Source of the DNA: Pseudomonadota bacterium
GTDB taxonomy: Bacteria; Pseudomonadota; Alphaproteobacteria; Rhizobiales; Rhizobiaceae
Assembly (NCBI GenBank): GCA_023451735.1
Contig: JAEXYH010000091.1
Coordinates: 1 to 64,000, forward strand
DNA length: 64,000 nt
Direction of reading: 5' to 3'
Shown one piece after another: positions 52,811 to 61,394 of this stretch. The translations under genes and the position numbers were made by a program. The notes under the pieces were generated by a model. It made no database searches and was not told where the DNA came from. It worked only from the letters and a program-made list of their open reading frames with translations. The first letter of the stretch is position 1; every line of letters starts with the position of its first letter.

Positions 52811-53362
52811 TCAAGGCTTCGGACGCCCGGATGGAAATCCCGCTGGGTGACCGCTCGATGCCCCGATCAACAGGTCCTCGGACCCATAAATCCCGAGTAT
52901 GGTTATTTCGATGGTTTCAGCGGTGTGCTCGAGGTCGACGGCAGATGCCTCCACCTGCTCAGCAGCAGAACTTCGTGCATATTCAACGATGCAGTCGAAG
53001 GTTCCCATGTCAGCCATGACGCCGGACTGGAGCGGACCCTGTCGTGTCATTCGTTGCCAACCTGTATCGACACCCGACCGTCTGATGTCCTCGGCGTCCG
53101 TAATATAGGCCATGTGGACCTCCCCTCCAGCAACAATTTTTGCCACGACGCTCTGGATATGGACGGGGTCTCTGCTCATGTTGGTGACAAGACAGTGCGC
53201 GTTCAATGCTCTTCCCTCGCCATGGTTGATCACCAGCATTGGTTTGATCTGCCGTCGATGTCCTACGACAAAAATATGGAGATAGACGGCCCATATGCAG
53301 AGTGTTCCGACGCTAGCCAATGCCGATGCGATCGGCGCATATTCCCCAAGATGGTCCAGCAA
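52811..53362 (-). CDS. Hypothetical protein with N-terminal membrane helix, 183 aa
   Basis: One N-terminal hydrophobic segment (APIASALASVGTLCIWAVYLHIFVV) followed by basic HRRQIKP and a soluble domain with HCLVTNMSRDPVHIQSVVAKIV. Looks like a membrane-anchored cytoplasmic beta-sandwich. The last ~15 residues are low in complexity. Family not recognised. Confidence 0.65.
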   Translation of the reverse strand: MLDHLGEYAPIASALASVGTLCIWAVYLHIFVVGHRRQIKPMLVINHGEGRALNAHCLVTNMSRDPVHIQSVVAKIVAGGEVHMAYITDAEDIRRSGVDTGWQRMTRQGPLQSGVMADMGTFDCIVEYARSSAAEQVEASAVDLEHTAETIEITILGIYGSEDLLIGASSGHPAGFPSGRPKP

Positions 53363-53934
53363 AGCGTTTCCTCGCAGCGTCGGCGGATCCGGTGGCTCGG
53401 CAACTCGATCCTGGAGCCGCTACCCGCCCGATCAGCCAAGCTTTAGTTTTGGAGACAGACAAGGGACACTCAAACCGACCGGAGAGCGCCGTCTTCGACC
53501 CGCACGATCAGACAGGACATCCTGACGGACGCGGCTTGTGGTCATCAATCACGGGCGTGAGCCCTCGATGATGACAGTCGGCCTCGATTGCAATTTCACC
53601 GCCGACGGTATTGCGCATCGACTTCATGTTCCCCTTCGCCGAAGCGTAGATGCCTGCCTCGGTAGTGATCTCGTTCAGCATTGTGAGGTTCTGGACATAG
53701 TCGTTCCGCAACCCCGGGGCGTTTCGCACTGAGCGCATTGTTGTCGAAGCGTTTCGCTAAATTCGCTGTCGTTGCCGACCATTGTGACCATGTCCCTATT
53801 TGCTCATCTTGCGTGAGGAAGGAAACCGCTGAAAAATCTGCAGCGTTCCTTAAAAGATTTCGATCGTACGATAACGTACAACGTTCCCATCATCTGCCTT
53901 TGAAGCGGTCATTGCCCCGATAATGCGAAACCTG
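53363..53934. other. Gap, one doubtful frame
   Basis: About 570 bases. A minus-strand frame at 53508-53738 includes NLTMLNEITTEAGIYASAKG but has no ribosome site or family; it is not called. Confidence 0.4.
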
Positions 53935-53959
53935 GGAACTTCGCTCATCGGTTCAGGTT
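53935..53959 (+). promoter_or_regulatory. Candidate EcfG/RpoE2 promoter
   Basis: GGAAC, 16 bases, GGTT, ending 46 bases before the SemiSWEET ATG. Confidence 0.6.
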
Positions 53960-54005
53960 CTCCTCGACTGCTGAGTTTATCGTAACGCGTGCAAGTGGGA
54001 GAAAA

Positions 54006-54260
54006 ATGGATACTGCCTTGATCATCGGATACCTGGCATCGGCATGTTCGGTGACGAGCTTCATCCCTCAGGTGATCAAGGTTGTCAGATCGGGTGACAC
54101 TGCCGCGATTTCAGCGCGAATGTATACGGTCACGGTGATCGGCTTCGCTCTGTGGTCGGCCTTCGGCGTCATGCGCCAGGAATGGCCTATCATCCTCACC
54201 AATACGGCTTGCTTCTTTCTCTCAGGCTACATCCTGATCAGAAAACTTCGCGCACGATGA
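54006..54260 (+). CDS. SemiSWEET sugar transporter
   Basis: An 84-residue membrane protein with three helices, the SemiSWEET/PQ-loop half-transporter: IIGYLASACSVTSFIPQVIKVVRSGDTAAIS carries the PQ motif, then VIGFALWSAFGVM and IILTNTACFFLSGYILI with the conserved Asn. Two copies dimerise to move small sugars. The ATG has GGGAG upstream. Confidence 0.93.
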   Translation: MDTALIIGYLASACSVTSFIPQVIKVVRSGDTAAISARMYTVTVIGFALWSAFGVMRQEWPIILTNTACFFLSGYILIRKLRAR

Positions 54261-54680
54261 GTTCGATGTCGAGATAAATGGACGGTTCTGATCCGTTCAA
54301 AACTGCACTTCCAGGGAGAAGCTAGGACGAGACAAAGCAAGAGCGGATCACCTTTGGTGGCCTGCCCATAGCGCGATGTCTCGAGCGCGAAGGCTTCGAC
54401 AGATGACCAAAAGGCAAGCGTCGACAAGAACTTGATGATCATCGCTCAAATTTCTGTCGATGCGGTGGATAGAGCGTTTGGGGGAAAAAGCTCGAGGCTC
54501 GTTTACGTCAGGAGGAGACCCTAATCCGGGCAACGGTGGTCGATGGCCCCTGAATGCATCGCTCTTCGCTCAGAAGCCGCCCTGTGAGAAACAGGTTGGC
54601 TTTGGCTGGGTAACGCGGGCCGTGAAGCGCATACATGGAACCGGCGGGGACTGTCGGCATTAAGGTGAAAAGTCACCCAT
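54261..54680. other. Intergenic stretch, nothing recognised
   Basis: About 420 bases without ribosome sites or recognisable frames. Confidence 0.5.
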
Positions 54681-54983
54681 ATGCTCCTCTTTATCGACCC
54701 CGAGAGCCTGATGACAGCATCGCAGTCCTTCATCGAATTCGTCGAGCAAGTCGTTAGCGAGTTGCGCGATCTCACGCCCCGTTCGACCGTCGAACTCGGT
54801 ATTCTTCATGGCTTCTGCCTCGATGCAGCGCAGGCGCGGCAACCGCAGTTGGTGGACTTCCTGACCAGCCCCGCCGGCCTAGCCGCGCTGTCCGCGACCT
54901 TGGGTCAGATGCCCGACAAAGTACTGCAGGCTGATATAGAGGGGGCAACCTGGGAATTCGTCCGTGTAAAAGCGTCAGATTAG
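54681..54983 (+). CDS. Hypothetical protein, 100 aa
   Basis: A soluble, mainly helical protein (SFIEFVEQVVSELRDLTPRSTVELG, DFLTSPAGLAALSATLGQMPDK). ATG with AAGGTG upstream; a Met at residue 11 is an alternative start. No family recognised. Confidence 0.5.
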   Translation: MLLFIDPESLMTASQSFIEFVEQVVSELRDLTPRSTVELGILHGFCLDAAQARQPQLVDFLTSPAGLAALSATLGQMPDKVLQADIEGATWEFVRVKASD

Positions 54984-55106
54984 ACTTCCGCTGTGCCAAC
55001 GAGCCACTTTTGCGCAGCGGCAATCCGATGGGCTGCGCGCATGGGAATCGTTTCGATCAAGCAATCTCGGGACGCGTGTGCTCATGGCAAATTTGAGCAA
55101 GCCGGC

Positions 55107-55364
55107 TTACGACCACCGTGGATTGGCGTGCGCATCCCCACCGCGCCACTGGTCGATGTATTGTAGAATAGTCTCGCTGCCTGAGCGCAGAATCGCGGGA
55201 TCGTTCCAAATCAACCATGCACCCAAAACCAGCCCGGCGATCAAAGCTATGCCGACCAGCTTTCGCACTATGAAGACCGCGAGCCAAATTACGATCACGA
55301 TCACCGCGCCGGTGACCAGCAACGAATAGAAATCATCAGGCAAATTCGCTTCGATCATGCTCAT
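55107..55364 (-). CDS. Small membrane protein, 85 aa
   Basis: Two adjacent hydrophobic helices (LLVTGAVIVIVIWLAVFIV and LVGIALIAGLVLGAWLIW) linked by RK, then a short polar tail. Topology suggests a helical hairpin in the inner membrane. The start may be the Met at residue 1 or 3. No named family. Confidence 0.6.
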   Translation of the reverse strand: MSMIEANLPDDFYSLLVTGAVIVIVIWLAVFIVRKLVGIALIAGLVLGAWLIWNDPAILRSGSETILQYIDQWRGGDAHANPRWS

Positions 55365-55503
55365 GCACCCATAAATCCACGGCTCACCGTGAGCGATGTC
55401 GAAATCTTATGGCTAAATCGAGACGTGCTTGGCGTTTGCCTGAGGTTTGGCAAGGCCGGATCGCACGGCCGTAACAAACCCGGCGAACCGGCCGGCGCCA
55501 TCA

Positions 55504-55528
55504 GGAACCATTTTCGCGATCCAGCGTT
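55504..55528 (+). promoter_or_regulatory. Candidate EcfG/RpoE2 promoter
   Basis: GGAAC, 16 bases, CGTT: exact consensus, 43 bases before the receiver-only regulator ATG at 55572. Confidence 0.75.
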
Positions 55529-55571
55529 TCGTGCGCAAACAAGGCTCCCTCTCTACACGGTTTCTCCCTTC

Positions 55572-55979
55572 ATGGTGTCTCACTCACATTCCGTTCTAGT
55601 CGTTGAGGACGACGGGCTTATCCGCATGAGCCTTGTGGTAGACTTGGAAGAGTCGGGATTCCGTGTGCTGGAAGCCGCTTCAGCTGATGATGCTCTGAAG
55701 GTGCTGGACGCACATTCCGAGATCAGGGCTATTTTCAGCGACATCGATATGCCGGGCTCAATGAACGGCCTGAGGCTCGCGGAGCTGGTGCACAAGGTCC
55801 GTCCAGATATGGCAATCATCCTGACGTCAGGGTTCCTGAAGGTTCCGAAAAATGACCTTCCCGGCAGAATTCCGTTTCTTTCGAAACCCTATGACGTCCG
55901 CGACGTCATAAACCATATCCAAGCGCTTGTTCCTCACGCCGGTTCGAACGATTGCTTTGCTGCGTCCTTTAAGCCATAA
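55572..55979 (+). CDS. Single-domain response regulator
   Basis: A 135-residue receiver: SVLVVEDDGLIRMSLVVDLEESGFRVLEA (acidic pair), phospho-Asp in AIFSDIDMPGSMNG, Ser in IILTSGF, Lys in FLSKPYD. No output domain. The frame is open to 55389, but the stress promoter at 55504-55528 supports the internal ATG; the ribosome site is weak. Sequence outside the core differs strongly from the regulator at 38076-38546. A role in feedback of the general stress response is possible. Confidence 0.87.
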   Translation: MVSHSHSVLVVEDDGLIRMSLVVDLEESGFRVLEAASADDALKVLDAHSEIRAIFSDIDMPGSMNGLRLAELVHKVRPDMAIILTSGFLKVPKNDLPGRIPFLSKPYDVRDVINHIQALVPHAGSNDCFAASFKP

Positions 55980-56064
55980 AAATCAGATGAGTTAGCTGCC
56001 TTGAGAGTGCTCAGCGCGTTTGTTCGCGGGCGTGCACCTGGGGCCCAGAGACGATGGAAATACT

Positions 56065-58002
56065 ATGGCACTGGTGAAGACTTCCCAACTGGGCGCAAAG
56101 CCGGCTGCAAGCAAAGTGGTAACGTCCCTCGCGGCAGCCAACGCTGGTGCTGACAAGTCCGCCGCGTCCCGCCGGTCTCAGGATCGTTCTCGTGTCCGAC
56201 AGCAAAAGGCAGCGGAGAGGATCGGAGCAGCGACGGAAGAACTGTCGACCGGCGTCGCAGAAGCGGCTTCGGCCGCCGAACAGCTTCGACGCGCACTCGA
56301 GCAGATCGCCAGCGGTGCGGAAGAAGCAGCCGGCGCAGCGCACGAATCCCTGTCAGCAACCACCCACCTTTCCTCCAGGTTCAGCGAGGCCCGGTCCGAA
56401 GCCGAGGCTGCCCGCACCCGCGCCGAGGAACTTCAGGGGTCGGTGCTGGAGGCCGCCGCACAGATCGACACCTCAGTCACCGCCATCGACACCAATGCCT
56501 CGCGTCAGATCGCTTCCGTTGCCGTCATCGAGAAGCTGCGGTCGCAGGCAGAGACGATCGGCGCGACCACGGTCGCCGTTGCCGACATTTCCGATCGCAC
56601 CAACCTCCTCGCGCTGAACGCCGCGATCGAGGCCGCCCGCGCCGGTGACGACGGCCGGGGCTTCGCCGTGGTTGCCGACGAGGTCCGTTCATTGGCCGAA
56701 ATCGCCGAGCGCAGTTCGCGTGACGTCAACCAGCATGCCGACAGGATTGTCGACGGCGTCCGCCGGATTGCCGATCGCATGAATTCCGCTGCGACCAAGG
56801 CACGCGAACAGACCGTCTCCGGACGGGCGGTCGCAGAAGAATTGCACGCCATTCGTTCGGGCCTGAGCGCACTGGCGCAGAACAGCCAAACGATCCTCAT
56901 TGCCGCCGTCGAGGCGGAAGTCGCGACCCGGGAGGCACAAAAGGGTGCCGAAACGGTAGCAGCTGCCGCAGAAGAACAGTCGGCGGCGGCGACGGAGGCG
57001 CAACGTGCCGTGCTGCAGCAGAGTTCGGCGCTCGAGGAAAGCCAGAAGACGGCCCAGGCGCTGGCCACTCTTGCCGACGAGCTGATGAATGAAGGAGGCC
57101 GGGCCTCGCGGGCGGAAGAACTGAGTTCGGCGGCCGAGGAACTGTCGGCAACCGTTCAGGAGCTTTCCGGCGCAGCTGGCGAAATCCTGATCGCCGTGGA
57201 GCAGATCAGTCGGGGCGCCGAAGCCCAGGCAGCGGCCACGCAGCAGGCCAATGCGGCAATGGTCCAGATCGAGAAAAGCGCCTCGCTGGCTCAGACCAGT
57301 GCGGAAAATGCAAGCGAGCGAGCCCAGGAAATCAAGGCGCTGCTGGCAAGGAACAAGGCAGGCCTGACGGATATTGCGTACGGCATTTCCAACGCATTGA
57401 CGGAAACCCGCGATGCACTGGCGGACCTCAACTCGCTGGGCGAAATCGGTTTCCAGATCGAACGGACCGTCGATCGGATCGTGCTTGTTGCTGTCCAGAC
57501 CAACATGCTGGCCGTCAGCGGCTCGGTGGAAGCGGCAAGAGCCGGTGATGCAGGTCGCGGCTTCTCGGTGGTCTCCACCGATATCCGCAAGCTGGCCCAG
57601 GACGCTGCGGAAAACATCGATGGCGTGAAGGATATCGTACGGTTGATCCGGATCCAGATCCTCGCTGTCCAGCGAGAGCTGGAAGCAACCATGGCAGCGT
57701 CCGAGGCGGAGGTCGCCAAGAGCAAGCGGATCGTCGATCTTCTTTCCGTAGCGGAAGCCGATATCGAAACGATGGCGCGCGGAAATGCCACTATCCTGGA
57801 AGCCGCGCAGGCAATTCTGGTCGCGACCACACAGGTCCAGGCCGGCACCCAGCAGATCGCCTCCGTCGCCCAGGAGGCAAGTGCCGCCTCGCAACAGGCT
57901 GCAACCGCGGCGAGACAGCAGTCCCGCGGCGCAGAAGACCTGGCAGCGGCCGTCGAAGAGATCGCATCGCTCGCGGACGAACTCCAGATGTCGGGAAGCT
58001 GA
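56065..58002 (+). CDS. Soluble methyl-accepting chemotaxis protein with two signalling hairpins
   Basis: A 645-residue coiled-coil protein without membrane helices or a sensory domain. The conserved MCP hairpin tip appears twice: around residue 178 as RTNLLALNAAIEAARAGDDG with GRGFAVVADEVRSLA, and around residue 478 as QTNMLAVSGSVEAARAGDAG with GRGFSVVSTDIRKLA. The second copy is more divergent. The whole chain is Ala/Glu/Gln-rich heptads. No CheR-docking pentapeptide at the C-terminus. First gene of the chemotaxis operon; CheW follows after four bases. Confidence 0.92.
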   Translation: MALVKTSQLGAKPAASKVVTSLAAANAGADKSAASRRSQDRSRVRQQKAAERIGAATEELSTGVAEAASAAEQLRRALEQIASGAEEAAGAAHESLSATTHLSSRFSEARSEAEAARTRAEELQGSVLEAAAQIDTSVTAIDTNASRQIASVAVIEKLRSQAETIGATTVAVADISDRTNLLALNAAIEAARAGDDGRGFAVVADEVRSLAEIAERSSRDVNQHADRIVDGVRRIADRMNSAATKAREQTVSGRAVAEELHAIRSGLSALAQNSQTILIAAVEAEVATREAQKGAETVAAAAEEQSAAATEAQRAVLQQSSALEESQKTAQALATLADELMNEGGRASRAEELSSAAEELSATVQELSGAAGEILIAVEQISRGAEAQAAATQQANAAMVQIEKSASLAQTSAENASERAQEIKALLARNKAGLTDIAYGISNALTETRDALADLNSLGEIGFQIERTVDRIVLVAVQTNMLAVSGSVEAARAGDAGRGFSVVSTDIRKLAQDAAENIDGVKDIVRLIRIQILAVQRELEATMAASEAEVAKSKRIVDLLSVAEADIETMARGNATILEAAQAILVATTQVQAGTQQIASVAQEASAASQQAATAARQQSRGAEDLAAAVEEIASLADELQMSGS

Positions 58003-58006
58003 CACG

Positions 58007-59440
58007 ATGGACAGCTCCCCCCCGAAGGCGGACCTACGACGCCGGCTCCTGTTCAGGGTCGGACAGGAGCGCCACGAGATCGATGCCGACCGGGTCCTGG
58101 AGGTGGTCAGGACCGGCCACATCACCCGGGTACCGAACGGCCCCCCGGCTCTGAAGGGTATCGCCAATCTGCGTGGGCGGCCGATACCGGTTCTGTCGAT
58201 GGAGCGTATCCTGAGCGGTCGCGACAGTTCTTCCTCTCACGACGGCACGATCATCGTCTACGATCATGGCGGAGCGGTCGGCCTGCTCGTCGACGACGTG
58301 CTCAAGCTGACGCAAGACGCTGCCGCAGCACCGCTCGAGGCCTTGAGCGGTCTTCTCGATGCCGCGTTCAAAACCACAAGGCGCGCGTCCGTCGGCCGAA
58401 CGGGCTCTGTCGAACGCAACGCAAGCAGCCAGGCAAGGGTGACGCTGAACCCGATTTTGTCGTTTTGTGTCGCAGGCCAGCTCTACGGAATGCGGCTCGA
58501 ACATGTACGCGAAGTCGCTATCATGCCGGACGAAGTTGCGGTCCTTGCGAACGGACAGGAAGCAGTGATCGGGTTTATGTCCCTGCGCGACACGGTTCTG
58601 CCGCTGGTGTCGCTTGCCTCTTTGATGGGCTTGGAAATCATCCGATCTAGCGTGGAAAATACGCGGATCGCGGTTGTCGAGTATGAGGGTGATCTGATCG
58701 GAGTTGTCGTCGACGAGATGGACGTCATCTACCGCCTGCCCGATCAGGCCATCGACGCGGTGCCCGCCGTCCTGCAGCGCGGACGCGGCGATGGTCAGAT
58801 CGCGGCGATCGGCAGAATTGCGCATAGCGGACGACTGATCTCCATTCTGTCGCCGGAAAAGCTTTTCGGTCACGACGAGGTGGCCAGCGCCATCGGCCAG
58901 AAAACGGGAGCCACGCAATTGGAGACAACTCCTGAAGCGGACGATGCGGTCGAGCAATTCCTGATCTTCCAGCTGGGCGAGGAAAACTACGGTCTTCCCA
59001 TCGCCTCGGTGGATGAAGTCATACGGGTGCCCGCCGACGTCACCCGCATGCCCGGCGCGCCTGCCTTCGTCATCGGCGTCATCAACCTGCGCGGCAGGGC
59101 TGTTACGCTGATCGATCAGCGAAACCGCTTCGACAGTCCGGCCTTGGCGCAGACAGCCGCGGCCCGCGCCATCGTGGTGACGATCGGCAAGCTTCAGGCG
59201 GGCTTCGTCGTCGACGCCGTGTCAGAGGTCAAGGCCCTTCCTGCAGCAGCCCTTTCCGCAGCGCCCGAATTCGCCTCCGAGCAGACGGATGTCTTCGATC
59301 GCATTGCCCATATCGAGGCGGATGGCCGGATGGTGCTTCTGGTCGATCCGAAGGAGCTTCTGACGAAGGCGGAGAGGGACGTGGTTGCCGCTCTCGCCGC
59401 GGGCAAGGCCGGCACCGGGGAAAAGACGGGCGGCATCTGA
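58007..59440 (+). CDS. cheW: CheW-like coupling protein with three CheW domains
   Basis: A 477-residue protein made of three tandem CheW domains at about residues 8-125, 148-290 and 320-460. Each has the family centre: IANLRGRPIPVL, IGFMSLRDTVLPLV and IGVINLRGRAVTLID; each also has a VVDxV-like later strand (GLLVDDVLKLT, GVVVDEMDVIY, GFVVDAVSEVK). CheW links receptors to CheA; the usual protein has one domain of ~160 residues. The ATG lies four bases after the MCP stop. Confidence 0.93.
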   Translation: MDSSPPKADLRRRLLFRVGQERHEIDADRVLEVVRTGHITRVPNGPPALKGIANLRGRPIPVLSMERILSGRDSSSSHDGTIIVYDHGGAVGLLVDDVLKLTQDAAAAPLEALSGLLDAAFKTTRRASVGRTGSVERNASSQARVTLNPILSFCVAGQLYGMRLEHVREVAIMPDEVAVLANGQEAVIGFMSLRDTVLPLVSLASLMGLEIIRSSVENTRIAVVEYEGDLIGVVVDEMDVIYRLPDQAIDAVPAVLQRGRGDGQIAAIGRIAHSGRLISILSPEKLFGHDEVASAIGQKTGATQLETTPEADDAVEQFLIFQLGEENYGLPIASVDEVIRVPADVTRMPGAPAFVIGVINLRGRAVTLIDQRNRFDSPALAQTAAARAIVVTIGKLQAGFVVDAVSEVKALPAAALSAAPEFASEQTDVFDRIAHIEADGRMVLLVDPKELLTKAERDVVAALAAGKAGTGEKTGGI

Positions 59441-59442
59441 CC

Positions 59443-60528
59443 ATGATCCGGCTCTTGATCGTCGAAGATTCCGCCTTGATGCGGAAGTTGCTGGGCAAGA
59501 TCTTCGGCACCGAGCCCGATTTCGAGATCGGTTTCGCCCGAGACGGTGATGAGGCGCTGAAGATCATCTCGGACTTTCGCCCCGACGTGGTGACGCTCGA
59601 CATCCACATGCCGAGGATGAACGGCCTTGAATGTCTCGATCAAATCATGCTCCAGCATCCCTGCCCCGTGGTGATGGTCTCCTCACGCACCAAAGAGGGA
59701 GCGGAAGAGACTTTGGCGGCGCTTGAGATTGGCGCAGTCGACTTTATCGCGAAACCGAGTGGCGCCATCTCTCTCGGGATCGAGGAACTGGCGCCACGCT
59801 TGGTAGAGAAAGTTCGTATGGCCGCTTGCGTGCGCATCCGGCGCAGCCGCCGGCTCGCCGAGCGCGTCCGTTTTGCGCAGTCCCTGCCGTCCGCACCGGC
59901 ATCCGATCCCAAATCTCGCGACCCCGTGTCCCGTCCCCTGACCGAAGGCGTGACGGGCCACGGACTGGTCCTGGTCGGCACCTCGACGGGCGGTCCGCCG
60001 GCGCTGGATGCGGTGCTTGCCCGATTGCCGTCCGAGTTCAAATGGCCGGTTGTGGTCGCGCAGCACATGCCGGCTTCCTTCACCAGCGCCCTCGCCAAGC
60101 GTCTCGACAAGATATGCGGGCTGACCGTCACGGAAGTCACACGTCCAACCAGGCTCGATCCGGGCAATATCTACATCGCCAAGGGTGACGCCGACATCTT
60201 GATCTCTTCCCGCGCCGGGGTTCTGGTGGCGATGGCGGCACCGAGCGATCCCTCGTTCCGGTGGCATCCGAGCGTCGATCGGATGGTGCGCTCGGCCATG
60301 AAGCACGTGCCGGCAAAATCCTTGATCGGTGTGCTGATGACCGGCATGGGTAATGATGGCGCGGGAGCCATGGCCGATCTCAAGTCGGCCGGCGGCTATA
60401 CGATTGCCGAGTCCGAAGAGACGGCAGTCGTCTGGGGAATGCCGGGCGCGCTGGTACAGCACGGCGGGGCGACCGAGGTAATACGGCTGGACCAGATCGG
60501 GCAACATCTTGTGGATCGGGTCTGCTGA
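59443..60528 (+). CDS. cheB: Protein-glutamate methylesterase/glutaminase CheB
   Basis: A 361-residue CheB. Receiver: LLIVEDSALMRKLLGKIF, phospho-Asp in VVTLDIHMPRMNGLECL, MVSSRTKEGAEETLAALEIGAVDFIAKPSG. Linker ~140-170. Methylesterase domain with the catalytic triad Ser in VGTSTGGPPAL, His in VVAQHMPASFT and Asp in MTGMGNDGAGAM. It removes receptor methyl groups. Starts two bases after the CheW stop; its stop shares a base with the cheR start. Confidence 0.97.
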   Translation: MIRLLIVEDSALMRKLLGKIFGTEPDFEIGFARDGDEALKIISDFRPDVVTLDIHMPRMNGLECLDQIMLQHPCPVVMVSSRTKEGAEETLAALEIGAVDFIAKPSGAISLGIEELAPRLVEKVRMAACVRIRRSRRLAERVRFAQSLPSAPASDPKSRDPVSRPLTEGVTGHGLVLVGTSTGGPPALDAVLARLPSEFKWPVVVAQHMPASFTSALAKRLDKICGLTVTEVTRPTRLDPGNIYIAKGDADILISSRAGVLVAMAAPSDPSFRWHPSVDRMVRSAMKHVPAKSLIGVLMTGMGNDGAGAMADLKSAGGYTIAESEETAVVWGMPGALVQHGGATEVIRLDQIGQHLVDRVC

Positions 60529-61394
60529 TGCCCGTGCCACCAGTCGCCTCGCAGGAATATCGGGTAGAGCCTCTGTCCCCGGGCGACCTTGAGGACATCT
60601 GCGCAATCATCTACAAACGCAGCGGCATGGTCTTCGGGGAGACGAAGCGCTATTACATCGAGCGCCGCATCACCGATCTGGTACGGCAGCGGCGGGCGCA
60701 ATCGGTCAGGGATTACATTTCGATATTGCGCGGCGATCTCGGTGAATCCGAACTGCTGATCAACAGCTTCACGGTCAACGAGACCTATTTCTATCGCGAA
60801 CCCCACCAGCTCGCATGCCTGAGCAACTCGATCCTTCCAGACCTCATCCGCTCGAAAGGCCCCGGCGACCGGATTCGCATCTGGTCCATGCCTTGCTCCA
60901 GCGGCGAAGAACCCTATTCCATCGCGATCTGGCTGCTCGAAAACTGGCCGCTGGTAGATGCCTACAATATCGAGATCGTCGGCTCGGATATCGATACCGA
61001 CATCCTGCGCCGCGCAGTCGAGGGCAATTTCGGCCCGCGTTCGCTTTCGAAGCTTTCCCGGGATCTTCTCGATCGTTATTTCGAACCCGAACGTGATCTT
61101 CAGCGTCGGCTGATCGGTGACCTCAGGGAGTCCGTCACCTTCGCCAAGGGCAATATCGTCGATCGCCAGAGCCTCACCGCGCTCGGTCGTTTTGACGTGG
61201 TATTCTGCCGCAACCTGCTAATCTATTTCGACGAGGCTGCCCGCGAGGCTGCGGCGCGAAACATTCATGAATTGCTCTATCCCGGCGGCTATGTATGTCT
61301 TGGCCATACCGAGTCCATGTCGAGGATATCGGAGACCTTTGAACCCGTGCGTTTTCCCGAGGCCATTGTTTATCGCGAGACGAGAGACAAATAG
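60528..61394 (+). CDS. cheR: Chemotaxis protein methyltransferase CheR
   Basis: A 288-residue CheR. N-terminal helical domain (LEDICAIIYKRSGMVFGETKRYYIERRI), TVNETYFYREPHQL, SAM-binding IRIWSMPCSSGEEPYSIAIWLLE, IVGSDIDTDILRRA, and FDVVFCRNLLIYFDE. It methylates receptor glutamates using S-adenosylmethionine. No TPR tail. Confidence 0.97.
   Translation: MPVPPVASQEYRVEPLSPGDLEDICAIIYKRSGMVFGETKRYYIERRITDLVRQRRAQSVRDYISILRGDLGESELLINSFTVNETYFYREPHQLACLSNSILPDLIRSKGPGDRIRIWSMPCSSGEEPYSIAIWLLENWPLVDAYNIEIVGSDIDTDILRRAVEGNFGPRSLSKLSRDLLDRYFEPERDLQRRLIGDLRESVTFAKGNIVDRQSLTALGRFDVVFCRNLLIYFDEAAREAAARNIHELLYPGGYVCLGHTESMSRISETFEPVRFPEAIVYRETRDK

Noticed and set aside
53508..53738. 76-aa minus-strand frame
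   Set aside because: Some protein-like segments but no start signal, and an equally long frame exists on the other strand.
56505..57068. Long antisense frames within the chemotaxis genes
   Set aside because: High-GC codon-position artefacts opposite conserved genes; low-complexity Ala/Ser/Arg translations.
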